Source: JAGVGT01 sp963807225
GTDB lineage: Bacteria; Desulfobacterota; Desulfobulbia; Desulfobulbales; JAGXFP01
NCBI GenBank assembly: GCA_963807225.1
Contig: CAWEAD010000008.1
Coordinates: 1 to 64,000 of the forward strand
Direction of reading: 5' to 3'
DNA: 64,000 bases
Part shown: piece after piece, positions 58,989 through 64,000 of the stretch
Numbering within the stretch: position 1 is the first letter of the stretch
Layout: each line of letters opens with the position of its first letter
Notes under the pieces: generated by a model
Told to the model about the DNA's origin: nothing
Databases searched by the model: none
The model's input: only the letters and a program-made list of their open reading frames with translations
Position numbers and translations under genes: made by a program

Positions 58989-59357
58989 GGGTCTTTCCTT
59001 TTAAAAAGAAGTAGTGATATTTAAGTTTTTTGTTATGCAGATTGAAGGGACAATATCGGGAAAAAGTCGGGCTGTCAATGCTCCAAGAATTGACGGTAAT
59101 TCGTCCGTGGCGGAGGTAATTATATCCCGACGGCGGACTGTTGGCGGGGGTTGACATTGAGACTTTCATTTATAAGTCGGGGCCAATATTTTTTGTTGAC
59201 AAAGAAAGGGCAGGAGAATATTGTCGAAGTTTCTGAATACTCATTCACAATTGTATTTTTCGTGTCGTCCGCCAGCACCACGGAGTGAAGTGTGAAGGGG
59301 GATAGCATGAAGAACGGTTACATTATCCAGTAAAATATATTCTAAGGAGGAAACTAG
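58989..59357. other. Divergent regulatory region between the CoADR-rhodanese gene and dsrA
   Basis: 369 bases. The flavoprotein is preceded by AAAGGAAAGACCC. Two TTGACA hexamers (59151 and 59196) face dsrA; the second has a standard partner, entered separately. The long leader (about 130 bases from that promoter) contains no recognisable riboswitch. Confidence 0.6.
59196..59224 (+). promoter_or_regulatory. Candidate promoter of dsrABD
   Basis: TTGACA (59196-59201), 17-base spacer, TATTGT (59219-59224). A second TTGACA at 59151 has TATAAG only 14 bases away. Both would give a 5' leader before the dsrA ribosome-binding site AAGGAGG (59344-59350). Confidence 0.5.
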
Positions 59358-60635
59358 ATGCCGAAGCATGACACTCCCATGATGGACGAGCTCGAGAAGG
59401 GACCGTGGCCGAGTTTTGTCACCGACCTGAAGAGACAGGCCGAGAAGAAAGACCAGTGCTGGGATATTCTTGGCCAGATGGAACTTTCCTACAAGGATCG
59501 GATCACTCACTGGAAGCACGGCGGCATCGTCGGCGTTTTCGGTTACGGCGGCGGCATCGTCGGACGGTACTCCGATGTGGCTGACCGGTTCCCCGGCGTG
59601 GCCCATTTTCACACCGTCCGTCTCAACCAGCCGTCCAGCAAGTTCTATAACACCGAAAAGCTTCGTCAGGTCTGTGATCTTTGGGAGAAGCACGGATCCG
59701 GCATGACCAACATGCACGGTTCCACCGGCGATCTGGTTCTGCTCGGCACCCGGACCGAGGAACTGGAGCCCCTGTTCTACGACTTGACCCATCAGTTGAA
59801 CTGGGATCTCGGCGGTTCCGGCTCCAACCTGCGGACCCCCGCCTGCTGTCTGGGCAAGGCCCGTTGCGAATTCGCCTGCATCGACACCCAGGCCGTCTGC
59901 CACGGTCTTACCATGCATTACCAGGACGAGATCCATCGTCCCGCCTTCCCCTATAAGTTCAAATTCAAGTTTTCCGGTTGCCCCAATGACTGCGTGGCCG
60001 CTATCGCTCGTTCCGACTTCTCCCTTATCGGTACCTGGCGCGACGATATCCGCATCAATCAGGCCGAAGTGAAGAAGTATGTCGCTGGTCAGTATAAGAA
60101 CAATGCCGGCGGTATCAGCGACTCTTTCGGCAAGTTCAATATCAAGAAGGACGTCATCAATCTCTGTCCCACCCGCTGTATGTGGATGGAAGGTGACGAA
60201 CTGAAGATCGACACAGCCGAATGTACCCGCTGCATGCATTGCATTAACGCCATGCCTCGCGCACTGCGCGTCGGCGCCGAGCAGGGCGCCACCGTAATGT
60301 GCGGCGCCAAGGCTCCGATCCTCGACGGCGCCCAGATGGGCACCATGATTATCCCCTTCATTAAGGTTAATCCCGAGAACGACTTCGAGGAAGTTATTGA
60401 AGTTATCGAGAAGATCTGGGATTGGTGGATGGAAGTCGGCAGGAACCGCGAGCGGGTTGGTGAGACCATGCAGCGTGTTGGTCTTCCCACCTTTCTTAAG
60501 GTCATGGAGATTGAGCCGATTCCGCAGCATGTCAAGCGTCCTCGCGAGAACCCCTATGTTTTCTGGGCCGAGGAAGAGGTCGAAGGCGGTTGGGATCGGA
60601 ACGTCAAAGATTTCCGCATCCAGCACAAGATGTAA
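59358..60635 (+). CDS. dsrA: Dissimilatory sulfite reductase subunit alpha
   Basis: 425 residues behind AAGGAGGAAACTAG. Catalyses, with DsrB, reduction of sulfite to the DsrC trisulfide in the cytoplasm. Sirohaem/4Fe-4S ligands are visible in PACCLGKARCEFACIDTQ (Cys-x5-Cys type) and SGCPNDCVAAIARSD (Cys-x3-Cys). The inserted ferredoxin domain has CPTRCMWM and AECTRCMHCINAMP. Length and layout fit the reductive bacterial type. Strong high-expression codon bias. Spacing to dsrB is 71 bases. Confidence 0.98.
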   Translation: MPKHDTPMMDELEKGPWPSFVTDLKRQAEKKDQCWDILGQMELSYKDRITHWKHGGIVGVFGYGGGIVGRYSDVADRFPGVAHFHTVRLNQPSSKFYNTEKLRQVCDLWEKHGSGMTNMHGSTGDLVLLGTRTEELEPLFYDLTHQLNWDLGGSGSNLRTPACCLGKARCEFACIDTQAVCHGLTMHYQDEIHRPAFPYKFKFKFSGCPNDCVAAIARSDFSLIGTWRDDIRINQAEVKKYVAGQYKNNAGGISDSFGKFNIKKDVINLCPTRCMWMEGDELKIDTAECTRCMHCINAMPRALRVGAEQGATVMCGAKAPILDGAQMGTMIIPFIKVNPENDFEEVIEVIEKIWDWWMEVGRNRERVGETMQRVGLPTFLKVMEIEPIPQHVKRPRENPYVFWAEEEVEGGWDRNVKDFRIQHKM

Positions 60636-60706
60636 TCGGTCTGAGATACAAGCGTTCAGATAATTAACCATTAGATTATTATCGATCTACATAAGGAGGA
60701 TAGATT

Positions 60707-61837
60707 ATGGGTTACGATCCGGCAAATCCGATGAAAGATAGAATCACAGACATCGGCCCCCCCCATTACGAGCAGTTTTTCCCGCCGGTCATCAAGAACA
60801 ACTACGGCAAATGGCTCTATCATGAGATCATGCAGCCTGGAGTACTGATGCATAAGAGCGAGACCGGAGACGAAGTATACACCGTCCGTGTTGGTTCCGC
60901 CCGTTTGATCAGTATTGAGCTAATCCGCGAACTTTGCGACATCGCTGATAAACATTGCGAAGGCTACCTACGCTTCACCACCCGGAACAACGTCGAGTTC
61001 ATGCTGGACTCCCAGGCCAAGGTTCAGCCCCTGCTTGACGACCTGAAGAGCCGCGGCAACAAATTTCCGGTCGGTGGCACCGGAGCCGCGGTCAGCAACA
61101 TCGTTCATACCCAGGGTTGGATTCATTGCCACACCCCGGCTACCGACGCTTCCGGCGTGGTCAAGGCGGTTATGGATGAGTTGTTCGATTACTTCACCAG
61201 CATGAAGCTGCCGGCCAAGTGTAAAATGGCGCTGGCCTGCTGCTTGAACATGTGCGGTGCGGTTCATGCTTCCGATATCGCCATCCTCGGCGTCCATCGT
61301 AAGCCACCGATGGTCGACGACGATACCATCAGCGCGGTTTGCGAAATTCCGCTGGCCATCTCCGCCTGTCCCCTGGGTGCGGTTAAGCCTCGCAAAGCCA
61401 CCTTGGCCGACGGCACTGAGATCAAGTCTGTATCGGTTAACGCCGAACGTTGCATGTTCTGCGGTAACTGCTACACCATGTGTCCCTCCATGCCGCTGGC
61501 TGACCCGGAAGGTGACGGTTGCGCCATCCTGGTAGGCGGCAAGGTGTCCAACACCCGGTCCATGCCGACCTTCTCCAAATTGGTCATTCCTTTCCTGCCC
61601 AACAATCCGCCGCGTTGGCCCGAAGTAGTACAGGCTGTCAAAGGGATTTTAGAAGCCTGGGCTAAGAATGCCAATAAGTACGAGCGGATTGGTGAATGGG
61701 CCGAGCGGATTGGCTGGGAGAAGTTCTTCGAGAAGTGTAATATCCCCTTCACGATGAAAAGCGTTGATGACTACCGTCTGGCTTATGATACCTGGCGGAC
61801 TACCACCCAGTTCAAGTTCACAAGCCATATTAAATAA
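60707..61837 (+). CDS. dsrB: Dissimilatory sulfite reductase subunit beta
   Basis: 376 residues behind AAGGAGGATAGATT. TRNNVEFML and RTRGN-like NKFPVGGTGAAVSNIVHTQG form the sulfite/sirohaem pocket; ALACCLNMCGAVHASDIA gives cluster ligands. The ferredoxin domain carries ISACPLGAVKP and RCMFCGNCYTMCP. Forms the alpha2beta2 complex with DsrA and interacts with DsrC (dsrC not in the window). Ends 22 bases before dsrD. Confidence 0.98.
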   Translation: MGYDPANPMKDRITDIGPPHYEQFFPPVIKNNYGKWLYHEIMQPGVLMHKSETGDEVYTVRVGSARLISIELIRELCDIADKHCEGYLRFTTRNNVEFMLDSQAKVQPLLDDLKSRGNKFPVGGTGAAVSNIVHTQGWIHCHTPATDASGVVKAVMDELFDYFTSMKLPAKCKMALACCLNMCGAVHASDIAILGVHRKPPMVDDDTISAVCEIPLAISACPLGAVKPRKATLADGTEIKSVSVNAERCMFCGNCYTMCPSMPLADPEGDGCAILVGGKVSNTRSMPTFSKLVIPFLPNNPPRWPEVVQAVKGILEAWAKNANKYERIGEWAERIGWEKFFEKCNIPFTMKSVDDYRLAYDTWRTTTQFKFTSHIK

Positions 61838-61859
61838 CCGTTAGCTAAGGAGAGGAAAG

Positions 61860-62093
61860 ATGGCTTTAAGCAACGATGAACTAAAAGCGGCTATCCTTGA
61901 AAAGGCGATGACTGCCCCGAAACCGCAGCTGTATGTTAAGGACTTTTATGCCGTCGATCCCGAAGCCAAGCCTCGTGCCGTTAAGAATGCGGCCAATGAC
62001 CTGGTTAAGGAAGGCAAGATGGTCTTCTGGTCCAGCGGCAGCACCACTATGTATGCTGCTAAAGGCCGGGCCAAGGATGAGGAAAATAGATAG
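61860..62093 (+). CDS. dsrD: DsrD, winged-helix activator of DsrAB
   Basis: 77 residues, the usual family length; preceded by AAGGAGAGGAAAG. The winged-helix core reads KPRAVKNAANDLVKEGKMVF with SSGSTTMYAA as the wing. DsrD is an allosteric activator of DsrAB, and its presence is a marker of reductive (sulfate/sulfite reducing or disproportionating) rather than sulfur-oxidising Dsr systems. Confidence 0.95.
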   Translation: MALSNDELKAAILEKAMTAPKPQLYVKDFYAVDPEAKPRAVKNAANDLVKEGKMVFWSSGSTTMYAAKGRAKDEENR

Positions 62094-62113
62094 CATCTTT
62101 CCCGAAGTTGAGT

Positions 62114-62152
62114 AAAAAAGGCGCCGATCGATTCGATCGGCGCCTTTTTTTT
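62114..62152 (+). terminator. Rho-independent terminator after dsrABD (bidirectional)
   Basis: GGCGCCGATCG (62120-62130) and CGATCGGCGCC (62134-62144) form an 11-bp stem with a 3-base loop, with six As before and eight Ts after. It can end both dsrABD and the convergent TPR gene. Confidence 0.92.
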
Positions 62153-62259
62153 GTAATTATTTGCTGGTTTGGATGACCAGGAATCAAACGGTCAGGGAGG
62201 GTTCCGGACTGCTACGATATCAGCCTTTGTGAGAGAATGTGAGACCGTTTCGGAAGGTC

Positions 62260-62826
62260 TCAGGATTTCAGTATCTCTGCGGCCCTTTCCTCGAATTCCA
62301 GGGCGTGGCGGCTATGCTTGAAGCTGCGGTGGATGGCGGCGGCAGTGCGCAGGGCATCGGCGCCCTTTTCCCGCTCTCCCAAAGCCAGATAGCTCTTGGC
62401 TATGTTTTCCAAAGTGCGGACGGCACTTGCCGGGTCGCGAAAAATTCTATAGGTTTCCAGTAAATCGTTGTATATCTTCAGGGCCTGATTGTATTGGCCC
62501 AGCCCGTCATAGGCCCGCGCGAACTTCTTCTTCAGGGCGGTCATGCTCAGGTCGTCGTTGGCCTTTTCGCAGATGGCCATGGCCCTTTCCAGATGCGGCA
62601 AAGCCCTGTTGTAATCTTCACGTTCCAGGCAGAGATCGGCCAGTTTGTCGGAGGCGTTGGCGATGCCCTTGTCGTCTTTCCGTTCCTTGTAATCAAGGAG
62701 AGCATTATGGAAGCAGTTGGCGGCCTGGGAAAAATCTTTGTTTTCCATGAACTGACAACCTCGGTCGAACTCCTCTTTGGCCGGGTCGCTGATCTTTTCT
62801 GGATCCCTCGGGGTGCTTTCACTCAC
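62260..62826 (-). CDS. Cytoplasmic TPR protein
   Basis: 188 residues. Four helical TPR-like repeats: FDRGCQFMENKDFSQAANCF, ADLCLEREDYNRALPHLERA, RAYDGLGQYNQALKIYND, IAKSYLALGEREKGADALR. No signal peptide. Starts 2 bases after the stop of the upstream HEAT-like gene, so the two are co-expressed. Its position beside dsrABD suggests, but does not show, a role in assembling or regulating sulfur-metabolism proteins. Confidence 0.85.
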   Translation of the reverse strand: MSESTPRDPEKISDPAKEEFDRGCQFMENKDFSQAANCFHNALLDYKERKDDKGIANASDKLADLCLEREDYNRALPHLERAMAICEKANDDLSMTALKKKFARAYDGLGQYNQALKIYNDLLETYRIFRDPASAVRTLENIAKSYLALGEREKGADALRTAAAIHRSFKHSRHALEFEERAAEILKS

Positions 62827-62828
62827 TT

Positions 62829-63962
62829 TTATTTCTCCATCTTTTTCTTGATCTGGTCTAGGGCGGTAGCGGCCATTTGTCCCACAGTAGTGGTAACCGG
62901 TTCGCCCTTTTCGTAGTAGGTCAGCCTGTCTTGACTATCCTGTAATCTTTCTATGGTCGAGCGAGACTCGGTGGCCTGCAGCCGGCCGAGGAGACGCAGC
63001 ATTAACCCTTGCAATTCGGGCTCAGGTTCATCAAGCAGATTGAGGATTTGATAGAAGGTGGTGTTGCGGATCAGATCGGGGCGATTTTCGGCGATAGTGC
63101 CGAAGGCCCAGATCACTTGATTTCGGGTCGAGGGGTGGCCGATATAACGCATCAGGTGCCGGGTAAAGGCACCGAAGATGTCGGGCCGGGCCGCAATCAC
63201 CGAGCCGATGGTTTCGATCAGCCCCCAGTTGGTGGCGGCTGAGTCGGTGCAAGCTTCGAAGAACCGGTGTAGCAGGTCGCTGACCGAGCCCGGCTGCCGG
63301 GTGGAAAGGCGAGCGCAGACCTGGCCGATTAAATGTGCCGTGCGCCAGCGTTGCGCCTCGTCCGTAACGTAAAGCAGCCTCTGCATGAACCAAAGAACCT
63401 TGATGTCATCGAAGGCCAGATCGACCAGGGCATCGATATCACAGGCCTCGACCAGCTGCCGTACCTCCGCTTTGCTGGTTTTCCGTTTTTTTCGACGCGG
63501 ATCCCTGCTCTGCTCCAGTTCCGGAAGATAATCGTCTTCGGAAGAATGAGTAGTAAGTTGTTCATCACCCTCCCTGGCGTTTGACCGGGCGGAAATTTCG
63601 GCGATATCCCTGTGCAGTCGGACAAAGTAGATAACTCCGCGGATCAGCCGGCCATCAAGATTGCCGGAATCGACTACCTGGTCGGTCTGATCGTCGTACT
63701 TTTCCAGCCGCCCGGTTAGATAATCATCCTCGGGCATCAACTCCCAGGCCAGATCCCAGTCGTCATTACAGGCGTAGACCATGGCTTCGACCATTGCGGC
63801 GCCGATATTGTGACCGGTGGGGTCGCAGGTGTAGACCGCCCCGCACTGGCAGGATCCAACGGAAAATTCGCCAAGTTTACGATTTACCGGGTCTTTTGGT
63901 TTGGCAATGACCTGGCCGCAAAATGGACACCAGGGACGGGTTTTGAACTTGGTTTTTTTCAT
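62829..63962 (-). CDS. Zinc-ribbon plus HEAT-like repeat protein (resembles the DVU0298 family of sulfate reducers)
   Basis: 377 residues. N-terminal zinc-ribbon-like CPFCG with CQCGAVYTCDPTGHN (about 12-50). A region of mixed structure follows (about 55-120), then an acidic/basic linker (SRDPRRKKRKTSK). Alpha-helical HEAT-like repeats start at about 170, for example IETIGSVIAARPDIFGAFTR and FGTIAENRPDLIRNTTFYQI. By pattern it recalls a conserved protein of sulfate reducers (DVU0298 in Desulfovibrio); I recall this resemblance and could not check it. Function unknown. Confidence 0.7.
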   Translation of the reverse strand: MKKTKFKTRPWCPFCGQVIAKPKDPVNRKLGEFSVGSCQCGAVYTCDPTGHNIGAAMVEAMVYACNDDWDLAWELMPEDDYLTGRLEKYDDQTDQVVDSGNLDGRLIRGVIYFVRLHRDIAEISARSNAREGDEQLTTHSSEDDYLPELEQSRDPRRKKRKTSKAEVRQLVEACDIDALVDLAFDDIKVLWFMQRLLYVTDEAQRWRTAHLIGQVCARLSTRQPGSVSDLLHRFFEACTDSAATNWGLIETIGSVIAARPDIFGAFTRHLMRYIGHPSTRNQVIWAFGTIAENRPDLIRNTTFYQILNLLDEPEPELQGLMLRLLGRLQATESRSTIERLQDSQDRLTYYEKGEPVTTTVGQMAATALDQIKKKMEK

Positions 63963-64000
63963 CTACTGCAACTCGGCTCCAATGGCGTCGAATAAGCGCT
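63963..64000 (-). CDS. C-terminus of an upstream gene (partial)
   Basis: Reading left from the window edge on the minus strand, one frame gives RLFDAIGAELQ and a stop directly before the ATG of the HEAT-like gene. The lack of a spacer suggests an operon continuing beyond the window. Too short to identify. Confidence 0.4.
   Translation of the reverse strand, partial: RLFDAIGAELQ

Noticed and set aside
59151..59176. First TTGACA/TATAAG pair upstream of dsrA as the main promoter
   Set aside because: The spacer is only 14 bases; the pair at 59196-59224 has the standard 17.
59241..60671. A 476-codon open frame antisense to dsrA
   Set aside because: Same shadow effect; dsrA cluster ligands and ribosome-binding site are clear on the plus strand.

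Overview
The window comes from a dissimilatory sulfate reducer (or close sulfur-metabolising relative) of the Desulfobacterota, most like Desulfobulbales. It carries dsrA-dsrB-dsrD, a bacterial-type sat, a divergent CoA-disulfide-reductase/rhodanese gene and a block of multihaem c7/c3-type cytochromes. No rRNA, tRNA, CRISPR array or insertion-sequence transposase was recognised. The taxonomic call is inference from gene content only.

Left part (1-27 kb): a surface-glycan and protein-glycosylation island. It opens with a truncated dolichol-phosphate-mannose-synthase-like glycosyltransferase and a DUF2304 membrane protein. Then come two broken surface proteins (InlB-type repeats plus DUF1566; DUF1566 alone) and a badly frameshifted STT3-type oligosaccharyltransferase. 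On the minus strand, from about 27.0 kb down to 8.5 kb, lies what looks like one tightly spaced operon. It holds four tandem TPR-GT41 (O-GlcNAc-transferase/SPINDLY-like) genes, two GT-C-like membrane proteins and a fifth TPR-GT41 gene that reads in frame into a HAD domain. A HAD-UbiA prenyltransferase and DprE1-like and DprE2-like oxidoreductases follow, which together are the recognisable set for polyprenyl-phosphoryl-arabinose synthesis. An AT-rich GT-C protein follows, separated by a palindromic repeat.

Middle (27.4-30.4 kb): three consecutive six-haem cytochromes c with a small exported companion protein. All but the start of the second cytochrome are interrupted by single-base indels.

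Right part (30.6-64 kb): mostly intact housekeeping. It has a TesA/YbbA/YbbP-like esterase-ABC module, radical SAM, deaminase, MscS, dGTPase, an SDR, MltD-like transglycosylase, an unusually long class A PBP, a TPR lipoprotein, a CheX-like protein, a D,D-carboxypeptidase, a formyl-THF cycloligase-like protein and tatC (split at a T9 run). These are followed by sat, a winged-helix protein, aroB, a PLD-like protein, the CoADR-rhodanese, dsrABD, and two convergent genes of unknown role.

Single-base indels that split otherwise well-conserved proteins are dense between 1 and 31 kb and rare afterwards. Several sit in homopolymers. I cannot tell from sequence alone whether they are sequencing or assembly errors, phase-variable tracts or real decay, so each broken gene is described by its reconstructed extent.
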